Below are positions 50,248-59,278 of a stretch of DNA of 64,000 nt, piece by piece (position 1 is the stretch's first letter; each line of letters opens with the position of its first letter). This stretch comes from Thermoanaerobaculum sp964488355. Its GTDB lineage: Bacteria > Acidobacteriota > Thermoanaerobaculia > Thermoanaerobaculales > Thermoanaerobaculaceae. Where the stretch lies: contig CAZAUJ010000010.1 in assembly GCA_964488355.1 (NCBI GenBank), positions 31,407-95,406 on the forward strand. The letters are read 5' to 3'. The notes under the pieces were generated by a model. That model ran no database searches, was not told the origin of the DNA, and saw only the letters and a program-made list of their open reading frames with translations. A program made the position numbers and the translations under genes.

Positions 50248-51738
50248 CTAGGCTGGTAGCCGTTGGTAAAGGCCAGCCAGCTCGCGTACCTCCTGTGCCT
50301 GCGCTTCGCTCAGCTCACCCGCCATTATGCGGAAGCGCCAGTTGCCCTCCGCCCTCCCGGGTACGTTGCAGCGGCAGGGGGCGGGCAGCCCCAAAAGGTC
50401 CTGCACGGGAAGGATGGCCAGCTTGGCCACTGACGCGAGGGCCAGACGCACCATGGCCCGGTGCGGTGGCTCGTGGGAGGCGGTGTACGCGCGAAAAAAA
50501 GCTTTCTGTTCGGGGCTGGCCTCATCCTCCCACCAGCCGCGAGTGGTGTTGGTGTCGTGGGTCCCGGTATAGACCACCAGGTTTTCCCGGTGGTTGTGGG
50601 GCAAAAAGCTGGAGCGCTCCCGTGGATCAAAGGCGAACTGCAGCACCGCCATCCCTGGCACCCTTAGTTCTTCCCGCAAGGCGACCACCTCTGGGGTGAT
50701 GACACCCAGGTCCTCCGCCACCCAACTGGTGGTGGGCCCAAAGCTGCGCAAAAGCTGCTTGCCCGGAGCCGGCACCCAGGTTCCATGGCGGGCCGTGGTT
50801 TGGTCCGCAGGTACCTCCCATGCGGCAGCAAAAGCCCGGAAGTGGTCCAGGCGCACCAGGTCAAAAAGCTGCAGCGCGTGGCGGAGGCGGGCGTGCCACC
50901 AGGCGAAGTTCTGAGCTTCGTGGGCGTCCCAAGCGTAGACCGGATTGCCCCAAAGCTGGCCGTCAGCGGAGAAATAGTCGGGGGGCACACCCGCCACCGC
51001 CCGAGGCCGAAACGCGCTGTCCAGTTTGAACAGGTGCGGATGGCTCCACACGTCAGCGGAGTGGGCGGCAACGAAAAAGGGAAGATCACCGAAAAGACGT
51101 ACAGGGGCTGCCTCATGGCGCAGGGCCTGCCACTGCTGGTAAAAAAGAAACTGCAAGAAGCGGGCTTTTTCGAGCTTGTCGGCTTGCTCACGGGCGAACG
51201 CCTGCAAAGCGTCCGGCCGCCTTTGCGCTAGAGGTTCAGGCCAGCACCAGAAAGGGCTGCCGTAAAGCTCGCTGGCGACGGAAAACATAGCCCAGTCTTC
51301 CAGCCAGCTGCTGTTTTGCTGGCAGAAGCGGTCAAAGGCCTCCTGGCGCCAGGCAGTGCGGCGAAAGGCGGCGAAGGCTTTGTGCAACAGCCGCCAGCGC
51401 CAGCCAAGCTGTGAGTAATCGGCTTGGCGGCTTGCGGCCGGTGCGTCGGCCAGATCCTCCGGCTGCAGCAGCCCTTCCTGCACAAGAGCCTCCGGGCTCA
51501 CGAACAGCGGGTTGCCGGCAAAGGAAGAGGGCGAGGCGTAGGGGGAGTTGGCCGCTCCCAGGGGCCCCACGGGCAACACCTGCCAGAAGCTTGCTCCCGC
51601 CGCTTTAAGCCATGCGCAAAATCGGTAGGCTGACGGTCCCAAGTCCCCGAGCACGGGGCTTTTGGGCAGGGAGAAAATGGGCAACAACACGCCGAAGGCG
51701 CGCACACTCCCATGGTAGCAGGGCCTTCCGGCTATCAT
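50248..51738 (-). CDS. malQ: 4-alpha-glucanotransferase (GH77)
   Basis: 496 residues. GH77 signatures are present in order: FWQVLPVGPLGAANSPYASPSSFAGNPLF, LFGDLPFFVAAHSADVWSHP, the nucleophile Asp in LVRLDHFRAF, the acid/base Glu in VAEDLG and GTHDTNTTRGWW. It disproportionates alpha-1,4-glucans in glycogen or maltodextrin metabolism. The start is uncertain: the ATG at 51738 adds about 12 residues, while a GTG at 51705 begins closer to the conserved FGVLLPIFSLP and has GGGAG just upstream. It is divergent from the methyltransferase gene. Confidence 0.93.
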   Translation of the reverse strand: MIAGRPCYHGSVRAFGVLLPIFSLPKSPVLGDLGPSAYRFCAWLKAAGASFWQVLPVGPLGAANSPYASPSSFAGNPLFVSPEALVQEGLLQPEDLADAPAASRQADYSQLGWRWRLLHKAFAAFRRTAWRQEAFDRFCQQNSSWLEDWAMFSVASELYGSPFWCWPEPLAQRRPDALQAFAREQADKLEKARFLQFLFYQQWQALRHEAAPVRLFGDLPFFVAAHSADVWSHPHLFKLDSAFRPRAVAGVPPDYFSADGQLWGNPVYAWDAHEAQNFAWWHARLRHALQLFDLVRLDHFRAFAAAWEVPADQTTARHGTWVPAPGKQLLRSFGPTTSWVAEDLGVITPEVVALREELRVPGMAVLQFAFDPRERSSFLPHNHRENLVVYTGTHDTNTTRGWWEDEASPEQKAFFRAYTASHEPPHRAMVRLALASVAKLAILPVQDLLGLPAPCRCNVPGRAEGNWRFRIMAGELSEAQAQEVRELAGLYQRLPA

Positions 51739-51749
51739 GGCCCGCGGCG

Positions 51750-53159
51750 ATGGTGCCCAGTTGGCCGGAGGATTTGTCCCGTTACGCGCCCCTGGTGGGT
51801 GGCGCGGAAGCTTACTTTGCCGCCTTGTCCCGGCCTTTACCTCTCACGCTGTGGGTCAACCCCGTAAAAACCACGGTGGCTGCCCTGCGGGGTTTTTTTT
51901 GTGAGGAGGGCATTCAGGCGGAAGAGCTTTCCTGGTACCCGGTGGCCTTTCGCGTGAGTGGCTTGGAACGACCGGGTGCCACCCTTCCGTTCATCGCCGG
52001 CTGGTACTACGTGCAAGAGGAGGTGGCCATGACGGCGGTGGTAGCCCTGGATCCGCAACCCGGGGAGCGGGTAGTGGACTTATGCGCCTCGCCCGGGGGC
52101 AAGACGGCGCAGGCTGCCCTCCGCGTGGGCCCGTCCGGTTTGGTGGTAGCCAACGAGGCTCACATGGGTCGCCTTTCCGCTTTGCGAGCCACCGTGGACC
52201 GTCTGGGACTTGCCAACGTGCTTACCACCTGGGCCGACGGGCGTTACTTGCCGCTGCCCGAGGGGGTTTGGGACCGGGTGCTGCTGGATGCCCCGTGTAG
52301 CGGCGAGGGGACGGTGAGGAAAAGCAAAGGTGGTTACCAACCGGCGCCAGCACCTTTCCGCAAGGCGTTGGTGGCCATGCAGAAGCAGCTTCTCGAACGA
52401 GCACTCCGGCTGGTCAAGCCCAACGGTGTGGTGGTGTACAGCACGTGCACCTTTGCCCCGGAAGAGAACGAAGAGGTGCTCGATGCGGTGTTAGGCGACT
52501 GGGGGGCAGTGGAGCCGATACCAGATTTGGGGCTTTCGGCCGCACCCGGCCTTACCAGCTGGCAAGGGCGGAGCTTCCGGCAGGACTTGGTCCATGCCTG
52601 CCGCTTTTGGCCGCACCTCAACGATACCGGTGGTTTTTTCTTGGCGCGCATTAGGCGCTCAGAAGAGCCCTTTGCCCCGGCAAAATCACCTGGCAAGCTG
52701 GCGGCCAAGGGCCCCTCGTTTTGCCCCGCCGATCCCCAACCAATTGGGGAGCTTTGGCAGCGCTTTGCCATTCCCGAGGAACTCCGTGCTCGATTCCGCT
52801 TCTGGCAGAGGGGCAAACGCATGGTTTGGCTCGCTTGGCCGGAGGCTTGGCCGTTCTTTTCGGTGCCGCTGGAAGGCGTGGGCATCCCCTTGCTGCAGCA
52901 AATCGGCACCGGGGTCAAACCGAAGACCCATGCCTTGCAGTACCTGGCCCCCTACGTGCGTGCCAACGTGGCGGAGCTGCCCGACCGAGAGGCGGCCCGG
53001 CGCTTTCTCTCTGGTCAAAGCCAGAACCTTCATGCGGAAAGTGCCAGCCCCGGCTACGTGCTGGTGCGCTTCGGCCGCTTTGCCTTGGGCTGTGGCCTTT
53101 GGGCTCGCGGCCAGCTGCACTCCCAAATCCCCAAAGCGCTGCAGCTGCTCCCCTCGTGA
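51750..53159 (+). CDS. RsmB/NOP-family rRNA cytosine-C5 methyltransferase (RsmF-like)
   Basis: 469 residues. The SAM site VVDLCASPGGKTAQ, DAPCSGEGTVRK and YSTCTFAPEENEEVL supply the two cysteines of the m5C mechanism. The region from about 330 on, including MVWLAWPEAWPFF, KPKTHALQYLAPYV and RFGRFALGCGLWARGQL, is a PUA-like RNA-binding end as in RsmF/YebU. It probably methylates one cytosine of 16S rRNA. The ATG at 51750 has no ribosome site; TATCAT at 51733-51738 would start transcription only a few nt upstream. It starts 11 bp from the divergent malQ. Confidence 0.88.
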   Translation: MVPSWPEDLSRYAPLVGGAEAYFAALSRPLPLTLWVNPVKTTVAALRGFFCEEGIQAEELSWYPVAFRVSGLERPGATLPFIAGWYYVQEEVAMTAVVALDPQPGERVVDLCASPGGKTAQAALRVGPSGLVVANEAHMGRLSALRATVDRLGLANVLTTWADGRYLPLPEGVWDRVLLDAPCSGEGTVRKSKGGYQPAPAPFRKALVAMQKQLLERALRLVKPNGVVVYSTCTFAPEENEEVLDAVLGDWGAVEPIPDLGLSAAPGLTSWQGRSFRQDLVHACRFWPHLNDTGGFFLARIRRSEEPFAPAKSPGKLAAKGPSFCPADPQPIGELWQRFAIPEELRARFRFWQRGKRMVWLAWPEAWPFFSVPLEGVGIPLLQQIGTGVKPKTHALQYLAPYVRANVAELPDREAARRFLSGQSQNLHAESASPGYVLVRFGRFALGCGLWARGQLHSQIPKALQLLPS

Positions 53160-53265
53160 AGCGGCGCCGGACCGGGGCGATGTGGCTGGAGGCTCGGGAA
53201 AAGCACGCAAGTGCTGCGAACTGAACCTTTGGCGGCAAAACCCGTACGCTGGCAATGGAGGTGGC

Positions 53266-54288
53266 ATGAAACGCGGGTGGCTGCTGCTGGTACTGGCGAT
53301 TTTGGCTTCCTGCCAAGGGAAAGAGGAGGGCCGGAAGAGGCTGCCCCAAGCGGTGCGCGTTCGCCTTCAGGTGGTACAGCCCGAACTGTTGGAGGTGCGG
53401 GCGGTGGCCGTGGGTACGGTGGAACCGGAACATCGGGTGCTGGTGGCAGCGCAGGAAGAGGGCGTGGTCACCGAGCTTTTGGTTCGCGAGGGCGACCGAG
53501 TTTCCCAAGGACAGCTCTTGGCGCGCCTGGACGACCGGGAGCTTTCGGCGCAACTGGCCGAGGCGGAAGCGCGGCTGGTGGAGGCGGAGGGGCAGTGGAA
53601 ACGGGCACAAACCCTGGTCGCCGAGGGCCTGATCACCGCCGCGGAAGCCGACGCTGCCCGCGCCAGCTTCCAGGTGGCGCAGGCGCGGGTGCAGGCGCTG
53701 CGCACGCGCCTTTCGTTTACCCGCATTACCGCGCCGGTAGCCGGTACGGTTTTAACCCGCCAGGTGGAGCTAGGGAGCCTGGTGGCGCCGCGCTCCCCAG
53801 TGCTGGAGCTGGGAGCCGGTCAGCTGGTTTTGCGGGTGCCCGTTTCGGAGCTGGACGTGGTGAAGCTCAAGGTGGGCGACCCGGCGCGGGTAGTGGTGGA
53901 TGCTTTGGGCGACACATCGGTGAGCGCCAGGATTCAAAGGATCTTTCCTGCTGCTGACCCAGCCTCACGTCAGGTAACGGTGGAGCTGGTACTGGAGGGG
54001 CCGCCGGCGGGTTTGAGGCCGGGCTTCTTGGCTCGGGCGGTGCTGACGCTGGAACGGATAGCGGAGGCCATTTTGTTGCCGGAGGGCGTAGTGCTCAGGG
54101 GCTCGGAGTTTCCTTTCTTCGTTTACGTGGTGGACGGGGGCGTGGCAAGGGTTCGGCCGGTGGATGTGGGCGCGCGCCAGGGAGGTCGGGTGCAGGTGAC
54201 GAAAGGCCTCCAGGTGGGGGACCAGGTGGTGGTTGAGGGCGCCTCTCTTCTGCGTGACGGCATGCCGGTGCTGGTGGAGTCCTCATGA
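53266..54288 (+). CDS. RND efflux periplasmic adaptor lipoprotein
   Basis: 340 residues with lipobox LASC (Cys16). The lipoyl-like half-motifs VLVAAQEEGVVTELLVREGDRV and FTRITAPVAGTVLTRQVELGS flank an alpha-hairpin coiled coil (about 95-150). A beta-barrel (LVLRVPVSELDVVKLKVGDPARV) and a membrane-proximal domain follow. It bridges the inner-membrane RND pump to an outer-membrane channel; no TolC-type gene is seen nearby. Ribosome site TGGAGG precedes the ATG, and the next gene overlaps the stop (ATGA). Confidence 0.92.
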   Translation: MKRGWLLLVLAILASCQGKEEGRKRLPQAVRVRLQVVQPELLEVRAVAVGTVEPEHRVLVAAQEEGVVTELLVREGDRVSQGQLLARLDDRELSAQLAEAEARLVEAEGQWKRAQTLVAEGLITAAEADAARASFQVAQARVQALRTRLSFTRITAPVAGTVLTRQVELGSLVAPRSPVLELGAGQLVLRVPVSELDVVKLKVGDPARVVVDALGDTSVSARIQRIFPAADPASRQVTVELVLEGPPAGLRPGFLARAVLTLERIAEAILLPEGVVLRGSEFPFFVYVVDGGVARVRPVDVGARQGGRVQVTKGLQVGDQVVVEGASLLRDGMPVLVESS

Positions 54289-57200
54289 GCGGTACGGCAC
54301 GACGCGGCTTGGTGCACTGGGCCATTACCCACCCGGTGGGCACGGTCACCATTTCCTTGGCCATCTGCGTGGTAGGCCTTTCCTTGGGTACCAACCTGGC
54401 GGTTGACTTGCTACCAAAGATTGTTTATCCGCAGGTGCGCGCCTCGGTCACGTATTCGGGTGTGGACCCGGAGGTAATGGAGCAAACCGTTACCAAGCCC
54501 TTAGAGACCCGCCTGGCCACCACCGAAAACGCCATCCTCATCACTTCCGAGTCCTCCGAAGGCCGCTCCTCGGTGGACGTGCACTTCTCCTACGGCACGA
54601 ACGTGGACTTCGCCTTGCGCGACGCGTCCACCAAGCTGGATCAGGCCCGAGGTGCGCTGCCGCGGGACGTGGACCCGCCGGTGATTTTCAAGTTCGACCC
54701 CGCGCAGATCCCGGTGCTGCAGTTTGCCGTCTCCTCTGCCACCCGCGACGAGGCCTGGCTGAAGCGCTGGTGCGAGGATGCTCTGGCCAAGCAGCTGCTC
54801 ACGGTGGAAGGGGTGGCCTCGGTGGACGTGGCCGGTGGTCTGGACCGGGAAATTCAAGTGGTAGTGGACCCGGAGCGGCTGCGTTCCTACGGCCTTACCT
54901 TGGCCCAGCTTTTGGCTCGTGTTCAGGAGGAGAACCAGGACGTCTCCGGGGGGCGGGTGATGACGCCCACTCGCGAGGTGCTCACCAAGACCAAGGGTAA
55001 GTTCCGCTCGGTGGAGGACATCAGCCGGGTGCGGTTGCCCTTACCAGGCGGTGGCGAAGTGGCCCTCACCGACGTGGCCCAGGTGCTGGACACGTACCGC
55101 GACAACCGGGTCCACGTTCGCCTGGACGGCAAGCCGGCGGTGCAGGTGGCCATCAGCAAGCAACCGGACGCGAACACCGTGGCCGTGGTGGATGGGTGTA
55201 ACGCGGTGCTGGTGCGCCTGCAACGCGAAGGCTTTTTCCCACCCGATGTGGAGTTCAAGGTGGTGGAGGACCAGGCCTTCTACGTACGGGCGGCAGTTAG
55301 CGGCGTGGGCCAAGCCGCGCTCCTGGGCGGTGCTTTGGCCACCTTTGTGGTCTTCTTGTTCCTGCGGTCTTGGCGGCGCACGGTGATCATTGGGGTTTCG
55401 GTGCCCTTGGCGGTGCTGGGCTGTTTCGCCTTAATGGGCGTTTCCGGCATGACGCTGAACCTCATGTCCCTGGGCGGTTTGGCCTTAGGAATTGGCATGT
55501 TGGTGGACAACGCCATCGTCATGCTGGAGAACATCGACCGACACCAGCGCCGCGGGGAGGACGCGCTCAGCGCCGCACACGAGGGGGCTGCCGAGGTGGC
55601 CTCCGCGGTTACTGCCTCCACCCTTACCAACTTGGCGGCGGTGGTGCCCTTTCTCCTCATTTCGGGCCTGGCGGCCCTGATCTTCCGCGAGCTTCTGCTG
55701 ACCATTTCCTTCGCCATCCTCACCTCTCTTTTGGTGGCTTTAACCCTGGTGCCCATGCTTTCCGGCCAGCTGTTTCGCTTAAAAGAGCGCAGCGGCCGGC
55801 TGGAGAAGGTGAGGTTGCTCCAGCTGGTGCCGCGGCTGGTGGAGCGCCTGGAGCAGGTTTACGCGCGGCAGCTGGCCAGGGTCCTCCGCCGGCGAGGCTG
55901 GGTCTTGGCCGCAGCCGCTGTGGCCTTTGCCCTCGCCCTTTGGGGCCTGGGAAGGCTGGGAAGCGAGTTCTTGCCTCCGGTGGACGACGGTCGGGTACGG
56001 GTGTTCTTGCGCTTTCCTCCGGACGCCTCGGTGGAAGCCACCAACCGTGCCGTCCGGGCGGCGGAGGAGTTGGTGCGCCGGCTACCGGAAGTGAGGCAGG
56101 TGTTTAGCGTGGCCGGTGGGGGGATTTGGGGAAGGGGGGTGAGCGTGAACCCGGCGGTGGGGTCAATGGTGGTGGAGCTCACCCCTCGGCGGAAACGCAG
56201 CCTTTCGGCAGCAGCCTGGGTGGCGCAGGCGCAGGAGCAGTTACGGGCGCTGCCGGCCCTCAAGGACGCTCAGGTGCGGGTTTCACCCCCCCGCATCCGT
56301 GGTTTGCGCACCGGGACGTCCACAGAGGACATCGAGGTGAAGATCTTCGGCGAGGACCTGGCCACCCTGGAACGCCTTGGCAACGATTTGGCAACGCAGC
56401 TTTCGCGGCTTCCGGGCCTGGTCAATGTGGACAGTTCCTATCAGCGAACCGCGCCGGAAATTCGTGTGGAGGTGGACCGCGTGCGTGCGGCAGCACTGGG
56501 TCTGGACGTGGGTGAGGTGGGACGAAGCGTGCGGGCTGCGGTGGCCGGGGTGGTCGCCACGCGCCTGACTGAGGGCGACCGGGAATTTGATATTCGGGTG
56601 CGCTTTCCCCGCCAGCTGGTGCGCTCCGCCTCCGAGTTGGGCTCCGTTCCTCTCTTTCCTCGTGCCGGTCTGCCAGTGCGCGTGCGGGACGTGGCCCGGG
56701 TTTACGAGAGCGAGTCGCCGCAGACCATTTACCGCGAAAATCAGAACCGGTTAGTCCGGGTCACGGCGCAGGCTTTGCCTGGGGTTTGGTCCACGGGCGA
56801 GGCTACCGAAGCGGTGAGGAAGGTTTTGGAGGGTTATCGCTTGCCTGAGGGCACCACGGTCCGGTTCGGGGGCCAAGAGGAGACGATCGCGGAAAACCGT
56901 CGGCTGTTCGCCACCATGATCTTCCTGGCAGTTTTCTTGGTCTTTGCCGTCATGGCGGTGCAGTACGAGTCGTTTGTCCTGCCTCTCGGCATCATGGCCG
57001 CCATTCCCTTGGCGCTTGTAGGTGTAGTGGCTGCCCTGGGGCTTTCTGGTCTGCCGTTGTCAGCGCCGGTGATGTTGGGCATGATCCTCCTGGCTGGCAT
57101 TGTGGTCAACAACGGCATTTTGCTGGTGGAGTACATCGAGCTGCGGCGTCGGCAAGGTCTGGAACTGCTCGACAGCGTGTTGCACGCGGCACCTCTGCGC

Positions 57201-57419
57201 CTTCGCCCCATCCTCATGACCGTGACAACCACGGTAGTGGGGATGCTGCCCCTGGCGCTGAACCCGGCAGAGGGGGCAGAGCTCATGAGCCCCCTGGCGG
57301 TGGCGGTCATCGGCGGCCTGGTTGTTTCCACGGTGCTGACCCTGTTTGTGGTTCCTGCCCTGTACGTCACGCTCAGCCGGGGGCGGGAGCGGGCGCGGCG
57401 GAGGTGGCTGCGCGCCTAA
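54285..57419 (+). CDS. RND-family efflux pump, HAE1/AcrB-like
   Basis: 1044 residues with the RND layout: helix 1 (about 14-35), a large periplasmic loop, helices 2-6 (about 340-540), a second large loop and helices 8-12 (about 875-1035). ALGIGMLVDNAIVMLENIDRHQRRG is the helix-4 proton-relay segment; the second of the two usual Asp is Asn. The signature YSGVDPEVMEQTVTKPLE follows helix 1. Lacking heavy-metal-specific Met clusters, it is more likely a multidrug or lipid exporter. It works with the adaptor encoded just upstream. Confidence 0.93.
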   Translation: MSGTARRGLVHWAITHPVGTVTISLAICVVGLSLGTNLAVDLLPKIVYPQVRASVTYSGVDPEVMEQTVTKPLETRLATTENAILITSESSEGRSSVDVHFSYGTNVDFALRDASTKLDQARGALPRDVDPPVIFKFDPAQIPVLQFAVSSATRDEAWLKRWCEDALAKQLLTVEGVASVDVAGGLDREIQVVVDPERLRSYGLTLAQLLARVQEENQDVSGGRVMTPTREVLTKTKGKFRSVEDISRVRLPLPGGGEVALTDVAQVLDTYRDNRVHVRLDGKPAVQVAISKQPDANTVAVVDGCNAVLVRLQREGFFPPDVEFKVVEDQAFYVRAAVSGVGQAALLGGALATFVVFLFLRSWRRTVIIGVSVPLAVLGCFALMGVSGMTLNLMSLGGLALGIGMLVDNAIVMLENIDRHQRRGEDALSAAHEGAAEVASAVTASTLTNLAAVVPFLLISGLAALIFRELLLTISFAILTSLLVALTLVPMLSGQLFRLKERSGRLEKVRLLQLVPRLVERLEQVYARQLARVLRRRGWVLAAAAVAFALALWGLGRLGSEFLPPVDDGRVRVFLRFPPDASVEATNRAVRAAEELVRRLPEVRQVFSVAGGGIWGRGVSVNPAVGSMVVELTPRRKRSLSAAAWVAQAQEQLRALPALKDAQVRVSPPRIRGLRTGTSTEDIEVKIFGEDLATLERLGNDLATQLSRLPGLVNVDSSYQRTAPEIRVEVDRVRAAALGLDVGEVGRSVRAAVAGVVATRLTEGDREFDIRVRFPRQLVRSASELGSVPLFPRAGLPVRVRDVARVYESESPQTIYRENQNRLVRVTAQALPGVWSTGEATEAVRKVLEGYRLPEGTTVRFGGQEETIAENRRLFATMIFLAVFLVFAVMAVQYESFVLPLGIMAAIPLALVGVVAALGLSGLPLSAPVMLGMILLAGIVVNNGILLVEYIELRRRQGLELLDSVLHAAPLRLRPILMTVTTTVVGMLPLALNPAEGAELMSPLAVAVIGGLVVSTVLTLFVVPALYVTLSRGRERARRRWLRA

Positions 57420-57441
57420 GGGGTGGGGCGCACCGGCGTTG

Positions 57442-57470
57442 TTGACAACCGCGGTGGCGTGACTTAATAT
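57442..57470 (+). promoter_or_regulatory. Strong candidate sigma-70 promoter of the rplM operon
   Basis: TTGACA (57442-57447), a 17-bp spacer and TAATAT (57465-57470). Transcription would start near 57477, leaving a 48-nt leader before rplM with GAGGAGA upstream of the ATG. It is the best promoter match in the window. Confidence 0.85.
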
Positions 57471-57524
57471 GACGCCCCCTGTGGGTGAGCCACAGCTGGG
57501 CTTTGTAGCTTCGAGGAGAACCGA

Positions 57525-57962
57525 ATGAAGACCTATGTGCCGAAGGCAGGAGAAGTGAAGGCAAACTGGTACCTGGTGGATGCCAGTGATCTGGTGTTGG
57601 GCCGGCTTTCCACGTTGGTAGCGAGGCTCCTGCGCGGGAAGCACAAGCCGCAATTCACGCCGGGTTTGGACGTGGGCGATTTTGTGGTCGTGGTCAACGC
57701 CGCGCGGGTCAAGCTTACGGGCAATAAGTGGGATGACCAGCGCTTCTACCGCCACAGCGGTGACCCGGGCCACTTAAAGGAGGCCACTGCCCGGGAGCTA
57801 CGGGACAAAACGCCGGAGCGGCTCATCCGTTACGCGGTATGGGGCATGCTGCCGAAAAACCGCCTGGGTCGGAAGCTCCTAGGTAAGCTCAAGGTGTACG
57901 CGGGGCCGGAGCATCCGCACCGGGCACAGCAGCCGCAAGTTATCAAGGTCAAGGGCTCTTAG
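57525..57962 (+). CDS. rplM: 50S ribosomal protein L13 (uL13)
   Basis: 145 residues, normal length. The start WYLVDASDLVLGRLSTLVARLLRGKHK, VVVVNAARVKLTGNKW, the RHSG segment and AVWGMLPKNRLGR are universal uL13 signatures. It is an early-assembly protein of the large subunit, encoded with rpsI in almost all bacteria; rpsI begins 14 bp downstream. The L13-S9 pair is autoregulated in E. coli; no such site could be identified here by eye. Confidence 0.98.
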   Translation: MKTYVPKAGEVKANWYLVDASDLVLGRLSTLVARLLRGKHKPQFTPGLDVGDFVVVVNAARVKLTGNKWDDQRFYRHSGDPGHLKEATARELRDKTPERLIRYAVWGMLPKNRLGRKLLGKLKVYAGPEHPHRAQQPQVIKVKGS

Positions 57963-57976
57963 GGAGTGGGTGCGTC

Positions 57977-58363
57977 ATGATTCAATATTACGGGACGGGA
58001 CGAAGGAAAACCGCAACGGCGCGCGTTTACTTGCGCCCGGGGACGGGGAAGATCGTCGTCAACAAGCGCAGCTTCGACGACTATTTTCCCAGCCGGACGC
58101 TGAAGATGATCATCAGGCAGCCGCTCTTGATCACCGAGACAGCGGATAAGTTCGATGTCTATGTGAACGTGGCTGGCGGGGGCATATCGGGGCAGGCGGG
58201 CGCCATTCGTCATGGCCTTTCTCGGGCCCTGGTGGAGTTCAACCCTGAGCTGCGGCCGCGGCTGAAGGCGGCGGGCTTCCTTACGCGTGACGCCCGCGAG
58301 GTGGAGCGCAAGAAGTACGGTCAGCGCAAGGCTCGCCGTCGCTTCCAGTTCTCCAAGCGGTAA
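57977..58363 (+). CDS. rpsI: 30S ribosomal protein S9 (uS9)
   Basis: 128 residues. YYGTGRRKTATARVYLRPG at the start, GGGISGQAGAIRHGLSRAL in the middle, and KKYGQRKARRRFQFSKR at the end, with the invariant terminal Lys-Arg that contacts P-site tRNA. It lies between rplM and rpsB. The downstream gap contains the rpsB ribosome site AAAGGAGAGG. Confidence 0.98.
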   Translation: MIQYYGTGRRKTATARVYLRPGTGKIVVNKRSFDDYFPSRTLKMIIRQPLLITETADKFDVYVNVAGGGISGQAGAIRHGLSRALVEFNPELRPRLKAAGFLTRDAREVERKKYGQRKARRRFQFSKR

Positions 58364-58383
58364 GCGAGGAAAGGAGAGGGCAC

Positions 58384-59205
58384 GTGGCATCGGTTTCCAT
58401 GAAGGAGCTGCTCGAGGCTGGCGTTCATTTTGGTCACCAGACCCGGCGCTGGAATCCGAAGATGCGTCCCTACATCTTCGGCAAGCGCAACGGGATTTAC
58501 ATTGTTGACTTGCAAAAGACGCTGCAGCTCTTCGAAGAAGCCTCGGCGTTTGTTCGCGATTTGGCTGCCTCTGGTGGCACGGTGCTGTTTGTGGGTACCA
58601 AGCGGCAGGCTCAGGATGTGGTGCTCGAGGAGGCCACCCGGTGTGGCATGTTTTACGTCGCCAATCGCTGGTTGGGGGGCACACTGACCAATTTTGCCAC
58701 CATTCGCCGTTCCATCGAGAAGTTCAAGGAAATCGAGCGGCAGCTGGCCAACGAAGACGCGCAAATGACCAAGAAGGAGCGGATTCGCTTGGAACGCCTG
58801 CGGGCCAAGATGAAAAAGAACCTGGGCGGCATCCGCGAGATGGAGCGCCTGCCGGACGCACTGTACGTCATCGACACCAACCAGGAGCACAACGCGGTGA
58901 AGGAAGCGGCCAAGCTGGGCATTCCGGTGGTGGCGCTGGTGGATACCAACTGCGACCCCGATTTGGTCGACTACCCCATCCCTGGGAACGACGATGCCAT
59001 TCGCGCCATCAAGCTCTTTACCTCCCGCATCGCCGACTCCATCCTCGAGGGCTTGGCGATGATCGAGGGGCGGGCGGAAGAGGTCCGGAGCAAGCTCGCG
59101 GCGCGGCCGGTGACGGTGACTGAGGAGGAGGCAGCGGAGGCCATGCTTCCTTCCCTGGACGACACCCTGGACGATTACGACGAGACCGAGCTTTACGAGC
59201 GCTGA
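58384..59205 (+). CDS. rpsB: 30S ribosomal protein S2 (uS2)
   Basis: 273 residues from a GTG with AAAGGAGAGG upstream. MKELLEAGVHFGHQTRRWNPKM, FVGTKRQAQ, YVANRWLGGTLTNF, DTNQEHNAVKEA and PVVALVDTNCDPDLVDYPIPGNDDAIRAI are uS2 signatures. The C-terminal 40 residues form an acidic extension (LDDTLDDYDETELYER). The usual rpsB-tsf-pyrH-frr order follows, with a hairpin terminator between rpsB and tsf. Confidence 0.98.
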   Translation: MASVSMKELLEAGVHFGHQTRRWNPKMRPYIFGKRNGIYIVDLQKTLQLFEEASAFVRDLAASGGTVLFVGTKRQAQDVVLEEATRCGMFYVANRWLGGTLTNFATIRRSIEKFKEIERQLANEDAQMTKKERIRLERLRAKMKKNLGGIREMERLPDALYVIDTNQEHNAVKEAAKLGIPVVALVDTNCDPDLVDYPIPGNDDAIRAIKLFTSRIADSILEGLAMIEGRAEEVRSKLAARPVTVTEEEAAEAMLPSLDDTLDDYDETELYER

Positions 59206-59230
59206 GGTCGGGACAAGGTAACGACGTACG

Positions 59231-59255
59231 AGCCCTGCCTTGCGCAGGGCTTTTT
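59231..59255 (+). terminator. Intercistronic terminator/attenuator between rpsB and tsf
   Basis: Stem AGCCCTGC/GCAGGGCT (59231-59238 and 59244-59251), 5-nt loop, then TTTTT to 59255. It lies 25 bp after rpsB and 23 bp before tsf. A terminator in this gap, lowering tsf expression relative to rpsB, is known in E. coli. Confidence 0.8.
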
Positions 59256-59278
59256 GCCGAAAGAAAAAGGAGGAACCC

